The translations under genes were made by a program, and so were the position numbers. The notes under the pieces were generated by a model. That model saw only the letters and a program-made list of their open reading frames with translations. It did not search any database and had not been told where the DNA came from. Positions 10,080 to 22,090 of a stretch of DNA of 64,000 nucleotides are shown one piece after another. Within the stretch, counting starts at the first letter, position 1, and each line of letters opens with the position of its first letter. Source of the DNA: Acanthosepion lycidas (taxonomy: Eukaryota > Mollusca > Cephalopoda > Sepiida > Sepiidae); NCBI GenBank assembly GCA_963932145.1, contig OZ010582.1:19387826-19451825 (forward strand). Reading direction: 5' to 3'.

Positions 10080-13000
10080 TGGAGCGACATGACCAACAAA
10101 TGATGAAAGAAGAAATCGTACGAAAAGAAAACACGAAGATCTACAGAAATCCAGTCAAGTTATGAAGTTTCTAAAAATGCCATATCCAGATGGAGATGGT
10201 GACAATCGCGTTGTTTCCCCGTGTGTTCTTGGAAATGACTAACTCCACAGACACAACACCAGGGTCAGTGGAGCAATCGTCATCTTCACCAGTGTTGCCA
10301 GCACCAACAACACCTTTAGCACCACCGCCTCTATCACTGAAGCCATTGGATGCGGGAAGTTATTGAGAGCTGACAAGTCGAAAAAGCGATGAGAATTGAA
10401 ATGAGCACAAAACATGTGGGTGTCAATCGCAGCTTCACGAATTACAAGCTTCAAAGAAAACTACAAGATGGGTTAACGTTTCCACGTAATTGGTTGTTGT
10501 ACGCTATTAAAAATGATACAGTTTATTGTTTTTGCTGTTTATTATTTTCAACGTGAACAGTCAACCAAAGTACGGTATTCGAAAAATCTTGTTGATTTCG
10601 AAAATGGAAAAAAATGCAACAAAAGAATAGCAGAACATGAACAGGGCACTCATCACTGTGCGTCATTATTGTATGGAAATACTTTGAGACATATATAAGA
10701 AGGATCTACGATTGACAGAGTAATTTTTTTTTAAGCGTTTCACCCCAAGCAAGGCAGGAAGCCACTAGCACACAAGGGGTTACAGAGAGTTGGAGCGATA
10801 GCAAATAAGAGTGATAGAGGAAAGGATGAAGAGAAGGATAGGGAATAGATCAGGGCATCTGGAGGCGTCGATTGACATTACATTTGAATAGTTGGAGATT
10901 ATAGCTATCAGGGAAACAGGAAAAGGGGAGGGAGTTCCACAGGCGAGAAGTGCGAGACATGAACCTATTGGAATAGAAGAGACACCCACATTTAACAGTT
11001 TCGACAGTGAAAAGGTGAGAGCGAGATGCCAGCCTAGTAGAACGCATAAATTCATGAAGTCTAGAAACCAGCTCATCGGAGCAGTTACCATGAAAGTATT
11101 TGTGAAAAAGACTGGAGGATGCGACGGGACGTCTGTGAGAGAGCGACTGCAGATGAAATGCCAGATCAGGGCTAATTACATTGCATATCCGTCTCTGGAT
11201 TTTATCAAGAACCTTGAAACAAACAGAAAGTTCTCCAGCCATATATGGCAGCAATACTCCATGCAAGGGCGAATGGTTGATTTGTAGATTCTAAGGATCG
11301 ACTTCGGCGAGAAAAATTTCCTGGCGCGGCACAGGGAGCCAACTTTCCTTGCGGTGGACGAAGCTATTGACTCAATGTATTTGTTCCATCTCAGGTCAGC
11401 AGTCAATACTGAAGCATATGAAAGAACAGAAATGATTGTGGAAATATCTGCTCATGCATTTTGTGGATTGTATCAAGTTTTTGAAGACCCAACATCTGGC
11501 TTTTCGTAGACACTGAGAAATCATTGCATCAAGTAATTATCCAGGTTATTTTCTTGCACTCATTAAGCAAGTACGACACTCTGTTGTAGCATCCCTTGGA
11601 TTATGTCAAGTCGTATCTACATTCCGCAAAATTTTTGTATGGCAAGATACAGAATGAGTTCATTGAACTACTGGACAAAGAAGTACATCAGTCAGTCTAT
11701 CCGAGAGTCAAAAGAAGCAGATACTATAGAATTATGTTCGACGCAACTGACATTTCTCACAACGAATAAATGTCTGAAATTCTCAGGTTTGCCGATGTTG
11801 ACAACGAATATAAAAATGCTGTAGTCAGGGAAGTGTTCATTGATTTTATTAAAATTCATGAAAAAGACACCGAGAGTGTTGCAAAAGAAATTACCTCAAA
11901 ATTTGAACGAGATGACATTGATTTGAATGATTGTTGCAGACAGACGTATGACAATGCTGCAACAATGACTAGGAGGATGTCCGGTGTCTAGAAATGCATA
12001 TCATAGAGACACTCGGAAACAATCTTTGTGAATTTTGACAACCATCCTTTGAACCTCTTAGGAGTGCATGCAGAATCAGAAAACGTGTTTGCTGGATCAT
12101 TTTTTGGTGTTCTCCATTCATTGTACAATTTTTTTCTCCAGCTCAACAATGCGGTGGGAGAAAATTGAAGGGAGACAATAGGAACGGCTGTAAAGCGGTC
12201 TCCTGATACAAGACGGAGTGTTAGGTGCGATGCTGTTCACGTTGTAAAAACGAAGTTGAATGACCTAGCTAAATTGTTCGAGGATATGGCAAGTGACACT
12301 TCAGCATCAGTCGACATAAAAAGTGGCACCAGCTGCTTGCTGCACAACATGTAAACTTTCAGCTTTCTATGCTGCTGTTTTAGGGCGACGTCTTGACATC
12401 CATTGACCGAGTACAGAAGAGACTTCAGTGCTCTAGAATGAATTTCAATGAAGCTCGAGCAGACATTCAAAACCAGCAACAATCTTTTATGAGTGAACGG
12501 GGTTCTCTCTGGAAAAATTCAATTGCAAAAGGTGAGGAAAAATACTTAGAATGATATTGGTCGACAGAGAAGAAGAAAAAAAAGAATGGTTGGAGAAAAT
12601 GGATGTTACCTTGAAGGCAGCACTGGACAGGTTGGATACAGAACTGAAAGATCGATTTACAAGCTTGAGTCAGTTACATGAACAATGCGAGTTCCTCTTG
12701 GATACTGAAAGTCTCGTTGACTCGAACAAAAATTCGGTAGAAAAAATGCAAAGTAGCTGCTGCAGGGTGATTACGAGGGTAATTTTGATGGAATAGAACT
12801 CGGTCGCGAAGTTACAGACTGACGAATGTTAATAAAAAAAGAAAAGACAGCGCCTTCGTTAATCCAAAAGCCTCAATGGAGCTTTTCAACTTCACAATAT
12901 CTTACGGTGATGATGTGTCCCCCAATTTACAAATAGCATTGCACATACTCTTGGTTGTTGTTGTCTCTGTGGCGTCCTGCGAACGCTCATACAGCAAATT

Positions 13001-13157
13001 AAAATCTCCGAAGCACAATGCGTCAGGAACGCCGGAGTAATTTGGCTTTATTAAGCATCGAAAATGAAGAATTTGGACATATAAATGTAGATGGTGTCAT
13101 TGACAAATTTTTGACGACCAAGCCTGGTCGTATGTTACGGCTTTACGAATTCAAATA
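10080..13157 (+). pseudogene. ZMYM1-like hAT transposase, broken
   Basis: The relic begins near MERHDQQMMKEE (10080) and has a Ser/Thr/Pro-rich stretch at 10235-10345 and a TTF-type zinc-finger remnant ending in 'KRIAEHEQGTHH' (about 10614-10650). After the LINE insertion it resumes with a 'LAFR'-like block at about 11490. The RNase H-like region follows (11770-11990, 'FIDFIKIHEKDTESVAKEIT' and 'YDNAATM'). The C-terminal hAT dimerisation domain is at 12950-13130 ('VASCERSYSKLK', then one frame shift, then 'RSNLALLSIENEEF'). In living relatives this protein cuts and joins the element's ends. Here there are many stops, at least one frameshift and an inserted LINE, so no function is possible. 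The final 'FLTTK' is followed by the stop region near 13157. Confidence 0.8.
10728..11406 (-). pseudogene. LINE-A reverse transcriptase C-terminal region, antisense inside the hAT
   Basis: The 3' end is marked by a T-run on the plus strand at 10725-10733. Reading the minus strand, 11406-11176 gives 'WNKYIESIASSTARKVGSL' and 'SILRIYKSTIRPCMEYCCHI'. After a frame change, 11266-10850 gives 'VLDKIQRRICNVI', 'YFHGNCSDEL' and 'SRTSRLWNSLP'. This is the thumb and tail region that follows the palm of non-LTR reverse transcriptases of the Jockey/CR1 type. Roughly 200 residues are represented, against about 900 for a full protein. The 5' end is truncated, as is usual for LINEs. It is the best preserved of at least five copies of this family here (see 1160, 3735, 5950, 14965). 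Confidence 0.8.
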
Positions 13158-13380
13158 AACGAAATGAATTGCTCTAGGCTTGGCATCTTTTCATTCAGGT
13201 TTTGTCAATGCGCAGTGCTTGTTGATAGTGGTGGATCAAATAAAAATGTATTTGAATTGTATTTAAAAACTTTTTTCAGAGCTTTTGTATTTGTGTGAAA
13301 AGGCATTTATATTTAGATTTTTGCCTAATTTCAGAAGTATTTGTTTTTGTAAATTTTGGAATAAAATTATTAGTATTTAT

Positions 13381-14027
13381 ATTTGTGTTATGGTCCGGTT
13401 CCTTGTACCACGGTGATGGTCCAAGGTAGAACCAATAAAGAAGAACTCGAACACGGATATGGAATAACACAGATATATTACAAACAGGAATATATACAGA
13501 GAAGTAGAAAGTGTTAGTACGAACAATCAGGTTTAGTAGGGAGAACAATGCAGTCTCGACCAGTATCACTATTCCAATGTCTTGTAGTAATTGTCTGAAC
13601 GCGACTCTGTTTCAGACTGCCTCTGACTCGACTGACTCGCTCGCTCTGACTGACAGACTCCTGACGGACTTCTGACGGACCTCACTCCAGACTTCAGACT
13701 GAACAGTATTTAGTCACCCCCACCCCACGAAGGCATCATGTGGCACAAGGCCGGTTTAACGTGGGATCTCCGAGCCCGTGGGCTCGGCCAAAAATATGCT
13801 CTTTAAACCCGTATAAACGGGTTCAGAGTCGGTTTACCTCCCCGAAAGAGACTCCGCCCTTCGGCGTAGCCTCGTTCGGTTTCCTCCCCGCCTGAAGGCA
13901 GAGAGTTCAACCAATCAGCCGGTCGCCCGACTTCAGGCTGATCTCCCTGCTTCCTCTTGATGTGCAGTATTGATTACGTATGGAATAGTCCATTATGTTA
14001 TTATGGGTAAGGTCCCATAACAATTTG
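13381..14027. mobile_element. Solo LTR with 5-bp target duplication
   Basis: The LTR body is 13386-14022 (637 bp), beginning tgttatgg and ending cccataaca, with inverted termini. It is flanked by atttg at 13381-13385 and 14023-14027. Its base composition is clearly richer in G+C than the hAT around it. A 'gactgactcgctcgctctga' type repetitive tract lies at 13616-13710. TG...CA ends with a 5-bp duplication and no internal coding region indicate that LTR-LTR recombination removed the rest of a gypsy-like retrotransposon. Confidence 0.8.
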
Positions 14028-14183
14028 TATTTCCAATTATATCACGTCAGTAATTGCAAAAAGTATTTGAATTTCTAAAAAATTAGTATTTGATCAATCA
14101 GGGCTTGTTGGCCACTGGTTGTGGTAGGAGGCACTAAAACAAGGTCTTTTCCCACCCTGGACCAAGACCTCAGCACTCCACTG

Positions 14184-14191
14184 GTCACATG
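14184..14191. repeat. 8-bp target site duplication, right
   Basis: gtcacatg, identical to 8876-8883. Confidence 0.9.
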
Positions 14192-14964
14192 GCAGTGTTT
14201 TTTTATCTTCATGGTAAATGGATGTTGACATCAGCAACTTAGGAGGTAACTAGATTCTATAGGGAGTTTGCCCAATGCTTTTTGTGATTCTGCGTATATT
14301 TCAGTTGTGAAATCCTTGCAGATATGGTAACTTTGCTAAAAATTAATTTCAAGCACACTGTTGATATCTAACGATGGGTTTAATCCATATTCTTGTCACA
14401 TTTCAAGACATATATAAAGTTTACTAGCAGAATATTTAATGAGGTTTAAAGCCCAAAATCTAATGCCTATTCTTTTCTTTTTTTTATTTATATGCTTCTG
14501 TATGAAGATATCTATATTTGGCCTATTGATTGGATGATCTGAGCATGACATATACACATATTCTTTCAATTTTCTTATTCTCAAATATTGTTCTTTATTA
14601 TTTTAACTTCATTCCATAGGGAGTGGCATACCTCTTTATGATGTTGTAGGGATTTTGATAGCAGAAGTGTCAAAAACAATGGAACAAGAGGAATATGGTA
14701 ATGGAACTGATTTGCCGCCTCAATCTTTTGAATCTTGAAACTTGACTACTTGCTGATCGTTAACGCCTAGAATGTGGTATTGAAATACTGGTATTCCAGT
14801 TTCAAAGGATTCTTCAGTCATCAGACATTCTAAACAAGGACCTAGAAGAAAAATATCAAGGAAATATGGCTGATATAGTGTGATATCAAGCATATAGAAT
14901 GAAAGAGAACAAATAAACAATGGCTGACTAGTCATTTCCGAGTATGCCTGCCTACTAATGTATT

Positions 14965-15380
14965 TTTTTCTTTTAATCATTTCACCCCAAACAAGGTGAT
15001 AATGCCACAAAGATGCAAAGATTTACTAGGAGTGAAAGAGAATGAGAGAAATTTACCCAATCCTAAGCAGGAAATAAAGGATAACCCTCTACTCCTGTTC
15101 AATAGATGGGAAAGGATAGTAAACCAGGCAATAGGCAATAGGCAAGCCTATCTACTCCTATCGAGGAAAAAAATGGTAAATAAAATTTCACAGTTTAGGT
15201 GAAGACATTAGAAGTATAGAATTGAAGTAGATGTTAGAAGGAACTGGAAACCCAATCCTAAGCAGGAAACAAGGTATAAAACTCTACTATGTTTCAAAAG
15301 ACTTGAGAGGAGTGTGAAGTGGGTGATAGGCAAATCTACCTGCTCCTATTAGGGGAAAAATCTTCACAGCCATGGTAAAT
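14965..15380 (-). mobile_element. LINE-A-related 3' tail with internal duplication
   Basis: It starts with a T-rich run, then 'atcatttcaccccaaacaag' and an 'aagatttactaggagtg' block parallel to the 10728 copy. The phrase 'cccaatcctaagcaggaaa' then occurs twice (about 15057 and 15252) and 'ctactcctat' follows each, so a segment of about 195 bp is duplicated. No coding sequence is readable. Confidence 0.5.
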
Positions 15381-15477
15381 TATTTACTGAAAAGTAATTT
15401 CAAGACAAAAACCAACAAACTATCGATATCTAACAAATTGAAGAATTTAAAAGTATATAAGGAGTAACCGTGTTATG

Positions 15478-18400
15478 CAGAGGTCTGGTAGCACCTGGGG
15501 CAAAGATTGTGACTGGTGCCCCATAAAGCTCAAAAAAAATAAATCGCAACAGTATAATTAGTTTATTTTCTTTTGGACAGATCCATTGTTCACAATGGTT
15601 TATCACAATCATTTAGAGAGAATATTTAAATAAGAAAGATTAACACATTATACAAATTTTATTTATTTGTTTCAAAGTTGAGTGGCAAAAGAAAGTTTAT
15701 CAAGTTCCTTTTTTGAAAAATAATAACGAGTAATGTGATTGCATATTATTCAAATATGAAAGTTTGTAAGGTGTTTAAGACCATCCCATGAAGAATATTG
15801 TGTGGATATGTAACATGTTTGGCACGGGAGGTTGTCAATACACGCATTTGAGTGTGTATGTGTGCGTGTGACTAGCAGCTTGACAAAATCATAGTATCAG
15901 CTGAAATCAGTAGACTGAACATAAGAAAATGAAGGGGTTAATTAATCTAGATAATGCAAAGTAAAAATGCTCAAAAGTTTGTAGGAAAAATGAAAATCCA
16001 ATTTACATGCAACAGACCCTTCTCGGTTTTAAACTGATTAAACTAAGGTAAGTTCTCTATGGGAAAAAATAGGCTTCCAGAAATTATCAAATTAGCAATT
16101 TTCATTTGTTCTAAAATAGTTTACTTGTTTTTATTAATAATGTTGAGTGGAAAAGATTGGAGGCTGGAGCCTTAAATATTTTTGGAGCGAAAACCTTAAT
16201 TGAATTACAAGACAGTATTTCTTAAAAGAAAGAATCTGATTGGCTGAAAAAACAAATTTCACCCCTTCAGAAATTCTTGGCTTTCTGGAGCCTGTTTTCT
16301 GGAGCAAAAAATGATCACATCTCTTTGTTAAGGGAAAACTGTTGGTTTTCTATAAATCAGTCTGCAGGATATTAAATTTAATGACTCCGTCCCAGAACAC
16401 CAGATAAAACACATTTATCAACAAATTCTTTTCAAACACTTACTTCTTACTTCTACAGTTAGAAATTGTTTTTCAATATTTATAAGTGACAAGTTTACTA
16501 GTCTATCCTGTGACATTATTGAACGTAAATAATTTTTAATCATTTTAAGTTTAGAAAATGATCACTCACAAGAAGCAATGAAAACTGCTACTGTTAGCAA
16601 CCGTCTGTATGCCACGGATAATTCACCAAAACATTCTTTGCCATATTTAATAATACACCAAGAGGATCAGAGGATACCTCTTTCCCGCTAGCTTGAATTA
16701 GCAAAATGAAATCTATCATTTCATCATGTAAAAGAATGCTACCAATATGATCTGGATACTGATTTTGAAAATCCAAACATTTATTTCGAAGGCATGCTTT
16801 CTCATTTTCATCGTCAGTGTCTAATAAATGCAGGTTAAGAACCAATTCAAATCTTTTTCTTAGTTCTGCCAAACACTGACACCCCTCTTGAATCTCAACG
16901 ACTAAACGATTGAAAAGATCATGCATTGCTTTTTTCATCTCTTCCTTTGCTGTTAAAGCAGCATCTCTAACTTCTGACATAATCTTTTTCCTTCTAGTGC
17001 AATGCTCAATTTAATTTCCATATTCTTAGCAATATTTTTCAGTTGAGTTCAAGGCATTGCTGATTATTTCTTCCTTTTTTTATTAACAGTATATTGGTCA
17101 ACCCTTGCAAGTCCATATCTGTTTGATTTAACCCAATCTTAGGCTCTTGCATCCTCTTCTGGACTCTCCCCACAGAGCATAAAATTAGATGCCAAAAGTT
17201 AAGTAGGGAGATAAATGAAATTTTTTTAAATGAGTTTATAAGTATCCCAGAATCACATTTTGTTTTGACTGGACTCTCCAAGATGTAAATGTTCAAGATA
17301 GACTATTATTTCATTTTGGTTTTGGTACACTACAGTCACAGCACCCACTGTTGTATGAGTTTGAAAACGACATCTCATATCTAGATATTTAATCATGTAA
17401 TTTCTATGCACAGGACTATTTTCATGATCTGGAATCCGTGGATTTAACTTCCTCCAATTTCTAAATCCATCCTCCTTTCCAAAACTAGACTGTTGGGAAT
17501 CTGATTCTGTTGCAAATAAGAAGCAAGGAAATTAGTATCAGCATTCATGAAAAGGGAAGTACAATAACCAAGTTCTTGGTACAGCTTTGCCATTTGCTGA
17601 CTGCTTGACAAACTACTGCGTTGACAAGGACCTTCCTTGTTCATCTGCAACAAATGGACAATTAGAATGCTGAAAATCTTCCGAACCTTGTTTTACTAAT
17701 TTCTGGAATAGTACATCTGCAACTTATTTCTCTAATCTCCCTAAATCCTTTACTTTCCAATATAAATGGCTGCCTTCGTTATTATCATTGATTTCTTCTT
17801 CACTTTCAATTTCTTTATCAGTAAAAGATTCCTTCTCATCTTTATTCTCACTCAAAATCTGTTCATTGTCATTCTTTCTCAGATTCTAACAATCAGATTC
17901 TGAAAATAGTATTGATTCATTTTTGTGTTCATAATCTCTTTCTGCAACTGCAGGTGCAATTTGTGTTTTTACTTCCTTCTTTAAAAACACTTCCAATGCT
18001 CCTCTTTGTCTATCATTATCTTCTTTTCTTGCTTTTTTCTGTTTCCAAAACTGAGAACTTGCTTTCTTCATTTGTGGGTAAAAGATGGGATTGAGAGACT
18101 TTTATTTAAAGTTTCAAACTTGAAAGTAAAACCAATACTATAGTACAGTTGAAAGAAAGATCGACTTTAACAAAGAAAACAATTTAAAATTCCGTATTAC
18201 ATTAAAATATAATTTTAAATATGAAACAAACATTAATAAAAAAAAAAATGATAGCAACTGATTTTCCTATTTTTTTTTCTTATGTTTAGTCTGAAAGAAG
18301 TTGACTCTACAAGAATGAAAATATAACTGTTTTAATAATAACCAAGAATCTTTTTTAAGCACTCTTTGATTTTATGCCATTCTATCTCTAAACCCATCCT

Positions 18401-18889
18401 TTATATATCTTTTGAACTTTCTTTTCACTACCAGTTCATAGACATGAAAAATCAAAATGAAATAACTGATATCAAAGACTTGAACTTCTCACATAGGTGT
18501 GAAAAAACTTTGGATTCAAGTAGAGGTATTCACAAAACACTAAGGAGCGGTGGGTAACTCGTGGTATACTTAATGGCCAGCCCAAATTGATCACCGTGCG
18601 TAAGTGGGGTCCCACCACCAGACAGCGCTTTTTGGAGACATTTTTTTAGAACAAGCTGGTGCCATTTGAACCCTCTCTAGAATTTCCTTCACAGGTTTGG
18701 CCGAATTATCGGTAACATCAGCCAAATATAGACATTTTAAAACTAAAATTAAAATCTATTTTATTTATTTTTAATATCTAATTTTAAGTGTATTTGCTAA
18801 ATAAAAACAAAAAGTTATGTTTCTTCTTCCTTATCTCTGTTTTTGTTGCAACAAATGCTACATCGGAAGTGCCACCCAGCACGTCACTG
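15478..18889 (-). mobile_element. Second ZMYM1-type hAT element; ends tentative
   Basis: The left boundary is proposed at cagaggtctggtagcacctg (15478), with the GC-rich subterminal words 'cctggggc' and 'ggtgcccc' that are typical of this family. A possible right end is the ctg at 18889 (reverse complement cagtgacgtgctgggtggca). The 8-bp flanks (gtgttatg and aagagtaa) do not match, so the two ends may belong to different elements. The transposase relic between them is clear. Confidence 0.5.
16425..18071 (-). pseudogene. ZMYM1-like hAT transposase, internally deleted
   Basis: Read from 18071 downward, it opens with a basic segment (MKKASSQFWKQKKARKEDND) and an acidic linker. A TTF-type zinc-finger remnant lies at about 17480-17390, where 'GFRNWRKLNPRIPDHENSP' then 'VHRNYMIKYL' can be read in a shifted frame. 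The frame at 17260-17160 ('ISFISLLNFWHLILCSVGRV') and the frame starting MSEVRDAALTAKEEM (16980) match the C-terminal half of the family. The hAT dimerisation domain is at about 16575-16430 ('SFSKLKMIKNYLRSIMSQDR', 'LVNLSLINIE'). The RNase H-like catalytic core that should lie between zinc finger and C-terminal half is missing, so a large internal deletion is likely on top of many stops. Confidence 0.75.
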
Positions 18890-20240
18890 AAGAGTAAAGA
18901 ATTATTAATCTTTCTATGTAATCTTGTTGATGGTGTTTCAACAGGAAAATTATTCTAGCAGTAATTTGTAGTAAATGAAGAGATCTCAGAGGAGTGTTGC
19001 AAGCGTTACATACGTTGTGTGTTTCAGCTTAAGAAAACAAACACATGTCTCCTGGAATACCCACAACAAAAATAGTGGACTCGGTATGTGAGTCCATGTA
19101 AATAAATATAAAGAAACAACAAGAACCAATGTATGTACAAACAAATGATAATGTATTAACAAGAGCGGTATACAAGTACCAAAGACAATGACATGTGTCA
19201 TGAAAGAATGTGCAAAGATTTTTGCTCCAAAGGATTTGAAGTGAATGAATGTGTGTACGTATGTGTGTTGTGTGTGTGGTTTGTTCATGTGCTTCCAAAT
19301 GGGAAACACATTTTCCCATGAGAGACTAACATGTCGATGATTAAGCGAAAAATGTAAGAAGAGAGTAAGAAAGAATATTGCAGAGTTTTTATAGACCAGA
19401 AAGCATCCCCTAATAGTAGTTTCAGGAAAGTAAATGAAGTTAACCCCACAGTAGCAACTGGAAGAATAAAGATTAAGACTCAATGGCCTTTATTTTGCCA
19501 TCTGGTCTTTATATGTTTCTTTTCTGTCTTTCTCTGCCAGAGTATTGGCCGATTCATACAAGAATTTCCCAAACCTCTGGCATTGATTTATTGCATGTAT
19601 TTTGATAATATATCATGATTTTTCTTTGTCTAAAAGCAGATGGCTTCTTGTGGAATGCTTAATTCCAGAAACCCCTAACATTGGACTTGGTAAGCTATAA
19701 ATATTTATTGGGTTTAAAGCAAGAATACTTCTTTGGAATTTGGGAAATTTTAGAAGACTGTCAATCTTGTCATACTGTTCCAGGGGATAGAGTGGGGAAG
19801 ATCTAGTCTTACTAAATCTTAATGAATTCTAATTGGTTTATTTCAGGTTCAAATCTACCCAAAGCCATCCCCAAACTTGTTTTATGGCTTATAATTATTA
19901 TTTTTAACTTAATATTTCTTTCTATTTTTCCTTGGTGCTTAATTAGTTTCTCTGAATTTTTGTCACAGTTTAAACTTAAATATATTCTGCTTCAAATCAT
20001 CATTAGGAATTCTCATGTAATAAAACATTGAACCAAATTTACCGTTCTGTTATATCTCATATGCAGTAAAATGTCACCGTCTTGTCATCACATAAACTTG
20101 TGTGATCAGTAATTGAAAAACATCAGTACACTCGAATCTTCAGTCATGGTGACTTGTGACTTTGTGCTAGTTCAACTATTGATGGCTTCAAAACAGTGTT
20201 GTCTACTCAATTTTACACATGAGGTTTGATTCAATAATGG
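18890..20240. other. No gene recognised; unassigned 165-codon frame
   Basis: The minus-strand frame at 18986-19483 runs through His/Thr/Phe-rich low-complexity sequence and has no recognisable domain. A second frame overlaps it on the same strand, which speaks against coding. The rest is AT-rich spacer. Confidence 0.3.
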
Positions 20241-20249
20241 TATGGTTTT

Positions 20250-20545
20250 TATGTCCGAGTGGTTAGAATATTAGCATTCTAGTCATGAGACCCATAATCA
20301 AGACCCACCATCTTGATTTTTTAAGGAGGTGACTTCTTTGTAATATTGGCCTGGAGAGACGATCCCAGCATCTGACACTGCTGGAAAAGAGATTAAATTT
20401 CATCCACCGGAGTAGATTGTTCTAGTTCCACGGGCCATGCTTCTCCACCTGAAGACAGGTGGAGTATACAACGGCCGAAACATTGTGAATATGACAATGA
20501 AGATAAGGATAAGAGTCTGAATAATGTAAATAATGTAAGTAATGA
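20250..20545 (+). mobile_element. tRNA-derived SINE
   Basis: The head at about 20250-20320 reads as a decayed tRNA ('gtccgagtggttagaatatt' for the A-box and arm, 'cataatcaagaccca' near the B-box). The body has a 'ggcctggagagacgatccca' block and a short stem ('ccacctgaagacaggtgg'). The 3' block is 'acggccgaaacattgtgaa', 'tgaagataaggataagagtc', 'tgaataatg', ending in degenerate AATG/TAATG repeats. The same 3' block recurs at 32620-32700 and 34165-34225. It resembles tRNA-derived cephalopod-type SINEs, though the name is not established. Confidence 0.6.
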
Positions 20546-22090
20546 TAATACCTCATCTCAGATATATAGACAGATATTTAAGGCTTTCTTATTTTTTTGT
20601 ATTAGGCTGTATTTATTGCCATTGACTGATATAGATAAAACATTTTAATTTCCCAAAAAACTGTTAGAATAGAATACGGAGATTTAATAAAACTTGTACA
20701 AGTTTATATTTTCTGTTGAGAAAGTTTCCTCAATAGAATCAAGTATATCAGAAAGTATATATGAACCATTAATGGATCCATGGGTTGAAAGGAGCAGAGA
20801 AATATCAATATATTTAGATAATAAAAAGAATAACAATAATTATAGTGTCTTGCAGAAATTCTAAGTCAGTTTTATCAATCTAAGCCTCACAGTAAACTCT
20901 TTAATGATGACCAATTAGAATGGTTACCAAGGAAACAAGGCTATGGTCAAAGAGTAATAACAAGCCTCTAAAGAAGACAAACTTTCTTATATGGTTTCTT
21001 GCAAGCAACTTGAAGAGATATAGCAAAATATTAAATCAATTGATTACTTGAATGACATGTGGCCATCTACCAAGTATGATTTTGCCTCCAATCTGAAACT
21101 CTTCACTTTGTTATTAAAACCTTTTATCTGGCAAAAGGCCCACTGTGATTATGATATCTATTCACATGCTCCTAAAACAGCGCACTTGCTGGTCTACTTT
21201 AATGCTTAGCACATAGGATTGCAGGCAAAAAGCTAAAACTGTCAGTGAAGATCTGGGAGAGGCTCATTACCACATATTCTCCTCGAGGGGCAAGAACTCT
21301 GATTTCAAACCAAAGTAAAAAAAAAAAATCTTTCTACTTGTGATAACTAGAGAAATATAATGAATCTATTTTACTTAAAAGGCACACATTCACACAAATA
21401 TTCTAATACCTCTGTCTCTCTCTGTCTCTCACTCTCTCTCTCTCAATATATTCAAGAGATTTGGTGTGAGTGGATCTGCACCTGTGAAACTTCAAGTCAG
21501 AAGATAGGTCATTTGAACTTATGTGTGTGTGTAAAAGTGTGTGTGTGTATGTTTGACTGCTTTGACCTATCCATTTGTTAAGGAAATGTTCATTTAGAAA
21601 GTGACACACAACCAAAGCAAAATGCAGAAGTGCTCTATCTTTCTGAAAGAACATGTTCATTCTTTTTGCCAATGGAACATTGCATATGTAACCCAGTAGT
21701 AATGTCAATAGCATGTGAAGGTATGTTTCATGATTAATTAATTAATCCTTATGGTGTATGACTTTTACCTCACCCTGAATATTGGAGAATATATTATATA
21801 CATTTATAGATGTCAGAACAATATTGAGCAAATCAATGACAAATTGGAAAAATTCTGTTATGTGTTTCGTAATCTCGAAGGACTTCATCAGACTAAAGCA
21901 GTGTTTTTGTTGATAGAATTATATATGTAAGAAGGGGACAAGGAGATATAAAAACACAAGCGTCAATTATAATTATGTACCATTAAGATATGCTGAAGAT
22001 GTTGAAATGCTGAAATTGTGTTTGTACAAATGTTTTTTTTTCTGCACACAAAGTTCTGTATATCTGAGTGCTTTCATGATTTCTTTTTAG
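20545..22090. other. No gene; CT and GT microsatellites
   Basis: There is a (CT)n-type tract at 21411-21445 and GT runs at 21522-21550. The two frames overlapping them (21360-21581 plus, 21403-21714 minus) are low complexity. Nothing else is recognisable. Confidence 0.4.

Larger units (their letters stand above)
8884..14183 (+). mobile_element. 5.3-kb hAT-superfamily transposon, nested and inactivated
   Basis: Its ends are cagtggag and its reverse complement ctccactg, and it is flanked by the identical 8-bp duplication gtcacatg; the 8-bp size is diagnostic for hAT. The left subterminal region (gagcatccgccccagggcgc) resembles other ZMYM1-type hAT ends. A broken transposase lies on the plus strand from about 10080 to 13157. 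Internal disruptions are an inverted-repeat-flanked block (9076-10030), an antisense LINE-A (about 10728-11405) and a solo LTR (13386-14022). Perfect TSDs despite decay of the interior argue that the boundaries are right. Confidence 0.85.

Noticed and set aside
15470..18897. A matched pair of hAT ends for the second ZMYM1-like element
   Set aside because: The candidate 8-bp flanks gtgttatg and aagagtaa differ completely, so the pairing is recorded only as tentative.
18986..19483. 165-codon minus-strand frame as a membrane protein
   Set aside because: Low-complexity His/Thr/Phe composition, a second overlapping frame on the same strand, and no recognisable family.
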